From Sphingomonas sp. SORGH_AS_0950 (GTDB lineage: Bacteria > Pseudomonadota > Alphaproteobacteria > Sphingomonadales > Sphingomonadaceae): DNA of 64,000 bases. The notes beneath the pieces are model-generated. The model did not search any database. It saw only the letters and a program-made list of their open reading frames with translations, and was not told the origin of the DNA. A program made the position numbers and the translations under genes. Positions within the stretch are counted from its first letter, which is position 1, and each line of letters begins with the position of its first letter. The stretch covers positions 1,180,501 to 1,244,500 of the forward strand of contig NZ_JAUTAE010000001.1 of assembly GCF_030818415.1 (NCBI RefSeq), given 5' to 3'. This document shows positions 51,578-59,540 of this stretch, piece by piece.

Positions 51578-51672
51578 GCCCCCTCCTTCGCATCCGGCCG
51601 CCCATCCCCAAGCAAACGCGAGGAGGGACGCTTGTTTCCGAAGCGCAACGGATGGGAGGGTTCTCGACCACC

Positions 51673-51702
51673 CTTCGCCCCCGCCAGAGGGTGGGGGCGA
51701 AG
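51673..51702 (-). terminator. Stem-loop after thiE
   Basis: CTTCGCCCCC and GGGGGCGAAG form a perfect 10-bp stem around a 10-base loop, eight bases after the thiE stop codon. There is no T-tract, so termination strength is uncertain. Confidence 0.6.
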
Positions 51703-51710
51703 CGGGGATA

Positions 51711-52394
51711 TTATTTCAGCACTTCGGCAAAGGCCTTCACCGCGGCGGCCTCGTCGCCGTTCCACACCGCGCCCGACACGGCGAGGAAATCGGCCCCCGC
51801 CCGGACCAGCGGCGCGGCATTGGCCGGGGTGATCCCGCCGATCGCGACGCAGGGCAGCTCGAACAGCGTCGACCACCAAGACAGGACGACCGGTTCCGGC
51901 CGGTGCGTCGTTTCCTTGGTCGTGGTCGGGTAGAAGGCGCCGAACGCGACATAGTCCGCGCCCGCCTCGCCCGCTTCCATCGCCAAGTGGCGGCTGTCGT
52001 GACAGGTCATACCGATCTGCACCGTCGGGCCCAACACGTCACGCGCCTCGCGCGCGTCGCCATCCTCCTGCCCCAGATGGACGCCATCCGCGCCGAGCCG
52101 CTTGGCCAGGCTGATGCTGTCATTGACGATGAAGGCCACCTCGCGGTCCGCGCAGATACGCTGGAGCGGCTCGGCGAGCTTGGCGGCGGCGTGCTGGTCC
52201 ATGTCCTTCACGCGGAGCTGGAACGCCGCGACCGGCCCCGCGTCGAGCGCGCGCGCCAGACGGTCGGGGAATGCCCCGGCGACGTCGAGTGGCGAGATCA
52301 GATAGAGTTGGCATGGCGGCCGCCGCATGTCGCGCACGAAGGCGCTGGCGAATTCGGGATCGAGCGGGCCGAGGGGATCGTCTTCAAGCGTCAT
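51711..52394 (-). CDS. thiE: Thiamine phosphate synthase
   Basis: ThiE joins HMP-PP and thiazole phosphate to give thiamine monophosphate. The 227-aa TIM barrel has FQLRVKDMDQH, VAFIVNDSISLAKRLGADGVHLGQED, GADYVAFGAFYPTTTKE and AIGGITPANAAPLVRAGADFLAVSGAV. The ATG at 52394 is chosen over upstream starts that lengthen it beyond the family; the first 35 residues are acidic and variable. Confidence 0.93.
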   Translation of the reverse strand: MTLEDDPLGPLDPEFASAFVRDMRRPPCQLYLISPLDVAGAFPDRLARALDAGPVAAFQLRVKDMDQHAAAKLAEPLQRICADREVAFIVNDSISLAKRLGADGVHLGQEDGDAREARDVLGPTVQIGMTCHDSRHLAMEAGEAGADYVAFGAFYPTTTKETTHRPEPVVLSWWSTLFELPCVAIGGITPANAAPLVRAGADFLAVSGAVWNGDEAAAVKAFAEVLK

Positions 52395-52453
52395 GCCTGT
52401 CCCCCTAGCGCGTGACGCGGCGTCCGTCACCTGGGGGCGGCGCATGGTGGAAT

Positions 52454-52483
52454 GGGCGTCCCGGTTCCCCAACCGGAACGCCC
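52454..52483 (-). terminator. Stem-loop after class I aldolase gene
   Basis: GGGCGTCCCGGTT and AACCGGAACGCCC form a 13-position stem (one mismatch) with a four-base loop, 15 bases after the aldolase stop on the minus strand. It is GC-rich, with only a short T-run. Confidence 0.65.
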
Positions 52484-52498
52484 AAGCCTGCCAAGAAC

Positions 52499-53407
52499 TT
52501 ATTCCTCGTTCTTGTAGATCGCGACCAGCTTGTCGAGCATCGCCAGCGCCTCGTCGCGCGGACGCTGGAAGGTGTTGCGGCCGATGATCGAGCCGTTGCC
52601 GCCGCCGTCGCGAATGTCGCGCGCATCCTGATAGACGGCGTCCGCCCCCTTGGCCGCGCCGCCCGAGAAGACGACGATGCGACGGCCCGCAAAGCTGGAC
52701 TGGACGACGTGGCGCACCCGGTCGGCCTGGTGGGACCAGTCGGTGCCCTCATAGGCGGACTTGGCCTCGGCCTGTTCGATATGGTCGGTGGGCAGCTTCA
52801 CCTTGATGATATGCGCGCCGAGCTGCGCCGCCATATGCGCGGCATAGGCCCCGACGTCGAGCGCCAGTTCGCCGTCCTTGGTCAGCTTGCCGCCGCGCGG
52901 ATAGCTCCAGATCACGGTGGCTAGCCCCGCCTCGCGCGCTTCGGCCGTCAGGATCGCGATCTGGTCCATCGCGTCAAAAATGCCATCCGAGCCGGGATAG
53001 ATGGTGAAGCCGATCGCCGCGCAGCCCAGCCGCACCGCGTCCTGCACGCTGCCCGTCACGGCCTGCGTGATCGAGGTGCCCCAGCTGTTCGAGCTGTTGA
53101 TCTTCAGGATGGTCGGGATCTGGCCCGCGAACGTATCCGCCCCGGCCTCCAGCATCCCCAGCGGCGCAGCATAGGCCGACAGCCCGGCATCGATCGCCAG
53201 CTGGAAATGGTAATGCGGGTCATAGGCGGGCGGATTGACCGCGAAGCTGCGCGCGGGCCCGTGTTCGAACCCCTGATCGACCGGCAGGATGATGAGCTTG
53301 CCAGTGCCCCCCAGCCGCCCCTGCATCAGGATACGCGCCAAATTGGCCTTCACGGCCGCCGGCGTGGCTTCGTACTTGTCGAGAATGGCCTTCACGATCG
53401 GGGTCAT
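52499..53407 (-). CDS. Class I fructose-bisphosphate aldolase (DhnA/FbaB type)
   Basis: This enzyme splits fructose 1,6-bisphosphate through a Schiff-base lysine and needs no metal. The 302-aa protein belongs to the DhnA/FbaB family: ILPVDQGFEHGPARSFA, GFTIYPGSDG, TVIWSYPRGG, AHIIKVKLPTDH with the Schiff-base Lys, and VVFSGGAAKG and SIIGRNTFQRP for phosphate binding. It belongs with pgk and gap nearby. The PemK/MazF gene lies only 32 bases upstream on the same strand and may be co-transcribed with it. Confidence 0.92.
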   Translation of the reverse strand: MTPIVKAILDKYEATPAAVKANLARILMQGRLGGTGKLIILPVDQGFEHGPARSFAVNPPAYDPHYHFQLAIDAGLSAYAAPLGMLEAGADTFAGQIPTILKINSSNSWGTSITQAVTGSVQDAVRLGCAAIGFTIYPGSDGIFDAMDQIAILTAEAREAGLATVIWSYPRGGKLTKDGELALDVGAYAAHMAAQLGAHIIKVKLPTDHIEQAEAKSAYEGTDWSHQADRVRHVVQSSFAGRRIVVFSGGAAKGADAVYQDARDIRDGGGNGSIIGRNTFQRPRDEALAMLDKLVAIYKNEE

Positions 53408-53439
53408 CGATTCTCTCCGGATTGGGTTCGGGGAATAGG

Positions 53440-53766
53440 TCAGAGCATCAACCAGCGGCGCAGCGCCTGGTCGACCTGCTCCATCCGGGTGGGCGAAGCA
53501 TGGCCGAGCAGTTTGACGATATGATTGCGCGGGATGGACAGGATCTTGTCCACCTGCACCTCGCACTCGACGGTCAGGCCGGTATGTTCGCGCGGGGAAA
53601 AGGCGACGCGGAACAGCGCCTCGCCGCCGACGACCGAGGTCATCGGACAGACGGTGATGGTATTGTGCGTCTCGTTGTAGAGGTCGGACTGGACGACCAG
53701 GAACGGGCGGTGATCGCCCCCCTCGCCCGTCGTCGCGAGCACGATGGCGGCGTGCGAAATCTTCAC
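53440..53766 (-). CDS. PemK/MazF-type toxin
   Basis: The product is 108 aa with the ribonuclease-toxin fold: HRPFLVVQSDLYNETHNTITVCPMTS (RP-LVVQ core), then CEVQVDKILSIPRNHIVKLLG, which is the conserved VDKI segment. Family members cut mRNA at short motifs and are neutralised by the partner antitoxin. The start is GTG at 53766, overlapping the antitoxin stop (GTGA), the usual coupled order of antitoxin first. Confidence 0.9.
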   Translation of the reverse strand: MKISHAAIVLATTGEGGDHRPFLVVQSDLYNETHNTITVCPMTSVVGGEALFRVAFSPREHTGLTVECEVQVDKILSIPRNHIVKLLGHASPTRMEQVDQALRRWLML

Positions 53767-53993
53767 GCCTCCGCCTCCTGCGCCAGCGCGTTCCAGAAGG
53801 CGAAATCCTCCGGCGTGTCGCGCTTCGACGCGCGAGTCGACTGGCGACGGGCCTCGCGGCGATACGCCTCGTCATGCAGGTCGACATAGCGCCGCACCGC
53901 CTCGCGCGCGATGTCGCTCTTGCTGCGCCCCTGCGTCCGCGCGACGGCCGCCAGCCGCTCTTCCAATTCGGTATCGAGACGAACGCCGAGCAT
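53763..53993 (-). CDS. Ribbon-helix-helix antitoxin
   Basis: This 76-aa protein has a CopG/MetJ-type N-terminus: MLGVRLDTELEERLAAVART (strand and first helix) and KSDIAREAVRRYVDLHDEAY (second helix). A basic, probably flexible C-terminus (ARRQSTRASKRDTPEDF) would wrap the toxin. GAAGGA favours the ATG at 53993 over one two codons upstream. It should also repress its own promoter through the palindrome at 54030. Confidence 0.85.
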   Translation of the reverse strand: MLGVRLDTELEERLAAVARTQGRSKSDIAREAVRRYVDLHDEAYRREARRQSTRASKRDTPEDFAFWNALAQEAEA

Positions 53994-54029
53994 CGCCATT
54001 CCTTCGTTTAACACGTTCAACGTAGCAAG

Positions 54030-54043
54030 TCCGACAAGTCGGA
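54030..54043. promoter_or_regulatory. Palindromic operator of the toxin-antitoxin module
   Basis: TCCGAC-AA-GTCGGA lies 37 bases upstream of the antitoxin start. On the minus strand it falls between a possible -35 (TTGATC) and -10 (TACGTT) with a 17-base spacer, the position expected for RHH autoregulation. It also lies close to the divergent tlpA-like promoter. Confidence 0.6.
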
Positions 54044-54112
54044 TCAAGCGCCCTTGACGGCATAAAGTGTGCGCGATCATTCTGATGCGGGGCAGATGGG
54101 GGGAGTCTTGGG

Positions 54113-54631
54113 ATGAGATGGTTGCGCTTCGCAGGGGCCGCGATGCTGGCCGTGACGCCCGTTGCGTCCCCGACCCTTGCCAGGTCCACGCCCAAGGTCG
54201 GCGACATAGCGCCCGATTTCGACCTGACGCTGATCGACGGCACCCATGTCCGGTTGGCGGATTTGCGAGGACAGGTAATCGTGCTGAACTTCTGGGCGAC
54301 ATGGTGTGGGCCGTGTCGGGCGGAACTGCCGCTGCTCGACCAATATTATCGCATCCAGGCACCGCATGGCCTGAAGGTCTTTGCGATCGCGACCGAGGAT
54401 TCGCTGCCGCTCTACCGGCTGAAGCCGTTGTTCGCCGCGATGACGATGCCATCGGCGCGGCGGATCAAGGGGCCCTATGCCACGCTGGGCGCGGTGCCGA
54501 CCAATTACATCATCGATCGCAGCGGGCGGGTCCGCTACGCCAAGGCCGCCGCGTTCGACCTTCAGGAACTCAACGCGCTGCTCGTGCCGCTGTTGAAAGA
54601 AACCCCGCCGCCAGAGGCGACGGGGTCGTAA
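54113..54631 (+). CDS. TlpA/ResA-like periplasmic thioredoxin
   Basis: The product is 172 aa with a signal peptide (MRWLRFAGAAMLAVTPVASPTLA), then a thioredoxin domain with PKVGDIAPDFDL, NFWATWCGPCRAELP (active-site Cys pair) and the cis-Pro in GAVPTNYIIDRSG. Such proteins reduce disulfides in the periplasm, often for cytochrome c maturation; no such genes are nearby, so the partner is unknown. The start has a GGGGGGAG leader. It is divergent from the toxin-antitoxin pair. Confidence 0.88.
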   Translation: MRWLRFAGAAMLAVTPVASPTLARSTPKVGDIAPDFDLTLIDGTHVRLADLRGQVIVLNFWATWCGPCRAELPLLDQYYRIQAPHGLKVFAIATEDSLPLYRLKPLFAAMTMPSARRIKGPYATLGAVPTNYIIDRSGRVRYAKAAAFDLQELNALLVPLLKETPPPEATGS

Positions 54632-54644
54632 TTTCCCGGCGTCA

Positions 54645-54661
54645 CCCCGGCACAGCCGGGG
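54645..54661. terminator. Hairpin between tlpA-like gene and pgk
   Basis: CCCCGGC-ACA-GCCGGGG is a perfect seven-pair hairpin in the 38-bp gap between these convergent genes. It resembles the single arms of the repeat at 5595-5697. It is likely to stop transcription from both sides. Confidence 0.6.
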
Positions 54662-54669
54662 CGGCGATA

Positions 54670-55872
54670 TTACCCCGCGATCAACGCGGCGACGCCTGGC
54701 AGGTCCTGCCCTTCCATCCATTCCAGGAACGCGCCGCCCGCGGTCGACACGAAGCTGAACTGCGTCCCCACGCCCGCCTGGTTCAGCGCGGCGACGGTAT
54801 CGCCACCGCCCGCGACCGAGACGAGGCTGCCGTCCTGGGTCAGCGCCGCCGCCGTCTTGGCGAGCGCGACCGTCGCCATGTCGAAGGGCGGCGTCTCGAA
54901 CGCGCCGAGCGGGCCGTTCCAGACGAGCGTGCGGCAGTTCTTGAGCACATCGCCCAGCGCCTCGACCGCATTGGGGCCGAGGTCGAGGATCATCTCGTCG
55001 ACGGCGACCTCGTGCACGTTGACGGTGCGCGTCGCGGGGTTCGGCTTGAACTCATTGGCGACCACCACGTCATAGGGCAGGTGGACGGTGCAGCCCGCCT
55101 TGTCGGCGGCGTCGAGGATCTCCTCGGCGGTGCCGGTCAGGTCATGCTCGCACAGCGACTTGCCCACATCGACACCACGCGCGGCCAGGAAGGTGTTGGC
55201 CATGCCGCCGCCGATAATGAGGTGGTCGACCTTGCCGACCAGATGCTTGAGCACGGCGAGCTTGGTCGAGACCTTGGCCCCACCGACCACCGCCGCGACC
55301 GGATGCTGCGGATTGCCCAGCGCCTTTTCCAGCGCGTCGAGTTCGGCCTCCATCGCGCGTCCCGCGAACGCCGGAAGCTGGCGCGCCAGCCCCTCGGTCG
55401 AGACATGCGCGCGGTGCGCCGCCGAGAAGGCGTCGTTGACGTAGAAGTCGCCCAGCCTGGCGATCTGCGCCGCCAATTCGGGGTCGTTCTTCTCCTCGCC
55501 CGCGTGGAAGCGGGTGTTTTCCAGGATCGCGATATCGCCGGGGTTCAGCGTCGCGACCGCCGCCTCCGCCGCCTCGCCCGCGACATCGTCGATGAAGCGG
55601 ACCGGACGGCCCAGCACGTCGCTATAGGGCTGGGTCAGCATCGCCAGCGAATATTCGGGGTTACGCTGCCCCTTGGGGCGGCCGAAATGGGCGAGGACCA
55701 GGACGATCGCGCCCTTGTCGGCCAGTTCGGTCACGGTCGCGATCGTCGCGCGCAGGCGCGTGTCGTCGGTCACGCGGCCATCGGCCATCGGCACGTTCAG
55801 ATCCTCGCGGACCAACACGCGCTTGCCCTGGACATCGCCCATATCGTCGAGCGTCTTGAAGGCCTTGGTCAT
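54670..55872 (-). CDS. pgk: Phosphoglycerate kinase
   Basis: Pgk makes ATP from 1,3-bisphosphoglycerate. The 400-aa protein has [69 protein letters not shown] and [12 protein letters not shown]. Its start overlaps the stop of the MOSC gene (ATGA), and MOSC in turn overlaps gap, so gap-MOSC-pgk is one unit. Confidence 0.96.
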   Translation of the reverse strand: MTKAFKTLDDMGDVQGKRVLVREDLNVPMADGRVTDDTRLRATIATVTELADKGAIVLVLAHFGRPKGQRNPEYSLAMLTQPYSDVLGRPVRFIDDVAGEAAEAAVATLNPGDIAILENTRFHAGEEKNDPELAAQIARLGDFYVNDAFSAAHRAHVSTEGLARQLPAFAGRAMEAELDALEKALGNPQHPVAAVVGGAKVSTKLAVLKHLVGKVDHLIIGGGMANTFLAARGVDVGKSLCEHDLTGTAEEILDAADKAGCTVHLPYDVVVANEFKPNPATRTVNVHEVAVDEMILDLGPNAVEALGDVLKNCRTLVWNGPLGAFETPPFDMATVALAKTAAALTQDGSLVSVAGGGDTVAALNQAGVGTQFSFVSTAGGAFLEWMEGQDLPGVAALIAG

Positions 55873-56345
55873 GATTCCTCGATCCTGATGTTATCGCCGA
55901 TGCGGATCGTGCCGCCCTCGATCACGCGGGTGCATACGCCACCGCGCCAGTCGGGCCTGAGGGCCGCCTGCAATCCGTCGGCGATCGCGTCCATGCGGTG
56001 GCACGGATCGCATTCCATGGTGATTTCCAGAAGGACGGGCCCGATACGCAGCCGGGTGCCCGGAATTTGGGGAAGGTCGAAATCCTCGACCAGCAGGTTC
56101 GCACGGCGCGCCTGCCAGGGGATATCGCGGTCGATCTCGGCGAGTGCGGCGTCCCAGTCGGTCCGCTCGATCAGCGTCACCTGACGCCGTCCGCGCCCAC
56201 CGGGCTTCACCCGGCCGCGACAATCGCCTTCGACGCCGCCCGCCGGGGTGACGATGGCGGTGTCGATCACCTCCATCGGCCCCTTGGGTACGGCATGGCG
56301 GGCGATGCCGGCCAGATGCCCGGTCATCGCCCGCCCCGTCGTCAT
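55869..56345 (-). CDS. MOSC domain protein between gap and pgk
   Basis: The product is 158 aa with the MOSC pattern (MOCO sulfurase C-terminal): [21 protein letters not shown], the [10 protein letters not shown] strand, [28 protein letters not shown] and a cysteine motif [14 protein letters not shown] proteins handle sulfur for, or reduce substrates at, the molybdenum cofactor. It is tied by overlaps of one to four bases to both gap and pgk, which is an unexpected context for a MOSC protein. The start MTTGRAM at 56345 shares a base with the gap stop. Confidence 0.85.
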   Translation of the reverse strand: MTTGRAMTGHLAGIARHAVPKGPMEVIDTAIVTPAGGVEGDCRGRVKPGGRGRRQVTLIERTDWDAALAEIDRDIPWQARRANLLVEDFDLPQIPGTRLRIGPVLLEITMECDPCHRMDAIADGLQAALRPDWRGGVCTRVIEGGTIRIGDNIRIEES

Positions 56346-57355
56346 CAGAGGAACTTCGCCATCGCGGTCGCGGTGTCGACCATGCGGTTCGAGAAGCCCC
56401 ATTCATTGTCGTACCACGACACGACGCGCACCAGCTTGCCGTCGATCACCGCCGTCTCCAGGCTGTCGACGGTCGAGGACTGCGGCGAGTGCATCAGGTC
56501 GATCGACACCAGCGGCTCGTCCGAGAAGACCAGCACGCCCTTCAGCGGACCGTCTTCCGACGCCGCCTTCAGGATCGCGTTGACCTCTTCCTTGGTCGTG
56601 TCGCGCGCCGGGGTGAAGGTCAGGTCGACCAGGCTGACGTCGGGCACCGGCACGCGGATGGCCGAGCCGTCCAGCTTGCCCTTCAGTTCCGGCAGGACCT
56701 CGCCCACCGCGCGGGCAGCACCCGTGGTGGTCGGGATCATCGACATGGCGGCGGCGCGGGCGCGACGCAGGTCCGGGTGGATCTGGTCGAGGATCTTCTG
56801 GTCGTTGGTATAGGCGTGGACCGTGGTCATCAGGCCGCGCTCGATCCCGATCGCGTCGTTCAGCACCTTGGCGACCGGCGCCAGGCAGTTGGTGGTGCAC
56901 GAAGCGTTCGAGACGATGGTGTGCTCGGCGGTCAGCTTGTCATGGTTGACGCCGTACACGACGGTCAGGTCGACATTCTTGCCGGGGGCCGAGATCAGCA
57001 CCTTCTTCGCGCCCGCCGCGATGTGCTTCTCGCACGACGCCTTGTCGGTGAAGAAGCCGGTGCACTCCAGGACCAGGTCGACGCCCAGTTCCTTGTGCGG
57101 CAGGTTCGCCGGATCGCGCTCGGCGGTGACGCGGATGCGCTTGCCGTCGATCACGATGTCGTTGCCGTCGGCCGACACCTCGCCCGGATAGCGGCCATGG
57201 ACGCTGTCGCGGCTGAACAGCCAGGCGTTCGACTTGGCATCGGCCAGATCGTTGATCGCGACGAGTTCCAGCGCGTCGCCGCCCCGCTCGAGGATGGCGC
57301 GCGCGACCAGGCGGCCGATGCGGCCGAAGCCATTGATTGCAACCTTGACCGTCAT
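56345..57355 (-). CDS. gap: Glyceraldehyde-3-phosphate dehydrogenase
   Basis: GapA oxidises glyceraldehyde 3-phosphate with NAD and phosphate. The 336-aa protein has the Rossmann start [15 protein letters not shown], an acidic residue after the second strand (AINDLAD) favouring NAD, catalytic Cys in [20 protein letters not shown] with the catalytic His, and [13 protein letters not shown]. It is the first gene of gap-MOSC-pgk and is divergent from the zapA unit. Confidence 0.96.
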   Translation of the reverse strand: MTVKVAINGFGRIGRLVARAILERGGDALELVAINDLADAKSNAWLFSRDSVHGRYPGEVSADGNDIVIDGKRIRVTAERDPANLPHKELGVDLVLECTGFFTDKASCEKHIAAGAKKVLISAPGKNVDLTVVYGVNHDKLTAEHTIVSNASCTTNCLAPVAKVLNDAIGIERGLMTTVHAYTNDQKILDQIHPDLRRARAAAMSMIPTTTGAARAVGEVLPELKGKLDGSAIRVPVPDVSLVDLTFTPARDTTKEEVNAILKAASEDGPLKGVLVFSDEPLVSIDLMHSPQSSTVDSLETAVIDGKLVRVVSWYDNEWGFSNRMVDTATAMAKFL

Positions 57356-57558
57356 GCCAGCAATCTCCTGTCTTTCACGTCGGGCCGATGGCTGGACGCC
57401 CGGCCCCGGGTTCGGTGGGGGATGTAGCGGCCCGTGCCGCCGAATTCCACCGTTCGCGCTCGCCTTTCGGGGCCGATCGGGCCGCTGTCAACCGCCCCTC
57501 GGCCCCGGACGATCCAATTCCGGGTTGCCGCATGGAGCCATCCTGCTAAGCCGCATTC

Positions 57559-57756
57559 ATGCCCGAACCCATTGTCGACGATGTCCTCTCCTCCGTCGAG
57601 CGGATCGACCGCGCGATCGCCCGGATCGAACAGGCGATCCGCACCCGCGCGGCCAAGGAAGACGCGCTCGCCCGCCGTCATGCCGCGCTGAAGGCGCGCA
57701 TGGCCGACGCGGTCACCGCGCTGGACGATGTGATCAGCCGGGGGAGCGCCGCCTGA
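57559..57756 (+). CDS. Small coiled-coil protein upstream of zapA
   Basis: This is a 65-aa, wholly helical protein (SVERIDRAIARIEQAIRTR; KEDALARRHAALKARMADAV) with heptad-like spacing, so probably a short coiled coil. I do not recognise a named family with certainty. Its stop overlaps the zapA start (TGATG), and a role in the divisome with ZapA is inferred from this coupling. Confidence 0.7.
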   Translation: MPEPIVDDVLSSVERIDRAIARIEQAIRTRAAKEDALARRHAALKARMADAVTALDDVISRGSAA

Positions 57757-58076
57757 TGGCCGAGGTGACGATCCTGGTCGGCGACCGTCCGCACACCGTC
57801 TATTGCCAGGACGGCGGCGAGGCGCGCGTCCGGATGCTGGGCCAGATGCTCGACCAGCGCTGGTCGGCCGCGCTGCGCGCCTCGGGCGGGCATAATGGCG
57901 AACGCGCGCTGCTCTTCGTCTCGCTGATGCTGGCCGACGCGCTGGAGGAGGCCGAGCGGCGCCCGCCCGCCGGAGCCGCGGTCAGCGAGGCTGCGCTCGC
58001 GCGGATCGCCGAGCGGCTGGAAGGGCTGGCCGATGCGCTGGACGAAGAAGGGCGATCCGGGAACGGCCGCCCTTGA
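57756..58076 (+). CDS. zapA: Cell division protein ZapA
   Basis: ZapA cross-links FtsZ filaments at midcell. The 106-aa protein has the N-terminal globular domain (MAEVTILVGDRPHTVYCQDGGE... VRMLGQMLDQRW; RALLFVSLMLADALEEAE) and a C-terminal helix for coiled-coil dimers. Placement before the 6S RNA and the folate cyclo-ligase is the classic proteobacterial order. Confidence 0.9.
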   Translation: MAEVTILVGDRPHTVYCQDGGEARVRMLGQMLDQRWSAALRASGGHNGERALLFVSLMLADALEEAERRPPAGAAVSEAALARIAERLEGLADALDEEGRSGNGRP

Positions 58077-58079
58077 GTA

Positions 58080-58240
58080 ACGCGGAGTCCTCGCCTACAT
58101 GGGTCGGCGGCGGGCTCTGCCCGGTACGAGCCACGATAATCCCTGAGGCTATTCTTCATCCAAGGGGGCTGTCCCTGCCCGGACCCTGGTCCGACGTACA
58201 TGGTCCCCACCTGACGTATTGGGCGTCAGTGGATATTACG
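58080..58240 (+). ncRNA. ssrS: Probable 6S RNA
   Basis: The 205-bp gap between zapA and the 5-FTHF cyclo-ligase is where 6S RNA lies in many proteobacteria. The sequence has the alphaproteobacterial features I know: ATCCCTGAGGCTATTC on one side of the central bubble, AAGGGGGCTGTCCCTGC on the other, GC-rich outer arms (GTCGGCGGCGGGC / GCCCGGACCCTGGTCCGAC) and a closing hairpin CTGACG-TATTGGG-CGTCAG. 6S RNA binds the sigma-70 holoenzyme as a promoter mimic. The exact ends are estimated. Confidence 0.7.
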
Positions 58241-58281
58241 GCAAACGGCCATGGCGGTCCCGCCACCCGCTTTCTTCTGAT

Positions 58282-58815
58282 ATGACCGACAAACGTGCCC
58301 TGCGCGCCCGGATGCGGGCGGTTCGCGACGCGCATGGCCCCGGCCTGCTGCCGGTGGCACGCCCCTTTCTCGACCGGCTGCTGCCCGGACAGATCGTCGC
58401 GGCCTATCGCCCGCTGGGGTCGGAGGCCGATCCGGCCCTGTGGGTCGAGGCGGCGCTGCATGCGGGCGCGGCCATCGCGCTGCCCCATGTGGTGGACCGG
58501 GCGAGCCCGATCCGCTTCCTGCGGTGGTCGCAGGGGCAAAATCTGGCCATCGGCGCCTTCGGGCTTCACCAGCCCTCCCCCGACGCCCCAGAATGCGTGC
58601 CCGACATCATCCTGACGCCGCTGGTCGGCTTCGACCGGCGCGGCAATCGGCTGGGACAGGGGGCCGGGCATTATGACCGCGCCTTCGCGGCCCATCCCGA
58701 CGCCTGGCGGGTCGGCATCGCCTGGAGCGTGCAGGAGGTCGAAGAACTGACGCCCGACAGCTGGGACGTGCCGCTCCACGCCATCGCCACCGAATCGGAA
58801 TGGATCGTCCCATGA
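58282..58815 (+). CDS. 5-formyltetrahydrofolate cyclo-ligase
   Basis: This enzyme uses ATP to turn 5-formyl-THF into 5,10-methenyl-THF. The 177-aa protein begins MTDKRALRARMRAVRD, has YRPLGSEADP, DIILTPLVGFDRRGNRLGQGAGHYDR (the ATP/folate loop) and VGIAWSVQEVEELTPDSWDVPL. A longer in-frame start at 58219 would run into the 6S RNA 3' region and is rejected. Its stop overlaps the DUF2842 start (ATGA). Confidence 0.92.
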   Translation: MTDKRALRARMRAVRDAHGPGLLPVARPFLDRLLPGQIVAAYRPLGSEADPALWVEAALHAGAAIALPHVVDRASPIRFLRWSQGQNLAIGAFGLHQPSPDAPECVPDIILTPLVGFDRRGNRLGQGAGHYDRAFAAHPDAWRVGIAWSVQEVEELTPDSWDVPLHAIATESEWIVP

Positions 58816-59015
58816 CCCCCAGTTGGCGCAAACCCGCCGGAATGCTGCTGATCGTCGCGATCATCATCGTCTGGGCGATGCTGGTCGCCAGCCTGTCCGG
58901 CGTGGTCGGGGGGTGGCATTGGGTGTTGCAGCTGCTTTTCTATGTCGTCGCGGGGATCGTGTGGATCACGCCGATGAAGCCGCTGCTGCGCTGGATGGAG
59001 GGGGGACGGGGCTGA
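58812..59015 (+). CDS. DUF2842 family membrane protein
   Basis: This 67-aa protein has two membrane helices (MLLIVAIIIVWAMLVASLSG; VLQLLFYVVAGIVWI) and the family endings MTPSWRKPAG and PMKPLLRWMEGG. Function is unknown. Coupling to the folate cyclo-ligase is seen in other sphingomonads, as far as I recall. Confidence 0.85.
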   Translation: MTPSWRKPAGMLLIVAIIIVWAMLVASLSGVVGGWHWVLQLLFYVVAGIVWITPMKPLLRWMEGGRG

Positions 59016-59078
59016 GGGGGCGCCAGGGAACCAGCCCTGCCTCCTGCCCCTGCCACCGCATCCTCGCTCCCCAACCTC

Positions 59079-59186
59079 GTTCGCTCAGGCTGAACGGGGG
59101 GATGGGCGTAGGAGGCGGGTTTTCCGGGAAGCCATCGGCCACGAAAACCAACGCCCGTTCGCGCTGGGCGAAGTCGAAGCGCACGC
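59079..59186. repeat. REP-like inverted pair 4 (degenerate)
   Basis: GTTCGCTCAGGCTGAACGGG (about 59079-59103) and CGCTGGGCGAAGTCGAAGCG (about 59158-59182) are diverged arms of the same repeat family. They lie between the DUF2842 gene and the leftward tRNA-Asp genes, again a convergent gap. Confidence 0.65.
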
Positions 59187-59247
59187 CCTGCGCTCACAAC
59201 CAAATCGGCAATGTCTATGCTGAAAACAAAAGCGCCATCCCGAAGGA

Positions 59248-59324
<77 letters not shown>

Positions 59325-59405
59325 TTGAAAGCCATGGGATACCAACCGAAATCGGCATCGGCCCCTAGTGGGGATTTCGATATTTTCAGCCATTCTCCGA
59401 GGAGA

Positions 59406-59482
<77 letters not shown>

Positions 59483-59540
59483 CTGAAAGCGTCGAGGCGC
59501 GCCAACTAGGCGAGCGTTTCGGACCTGTCAACGCATCATT

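Noticed and set aside
58219..58281. N-terminal extension of the 5-FTHF cyclo-ligase
   Set aside because: It would translate the 3' part of the probable 6S RNA; the family starts at MTDKRALRARMR (58282).
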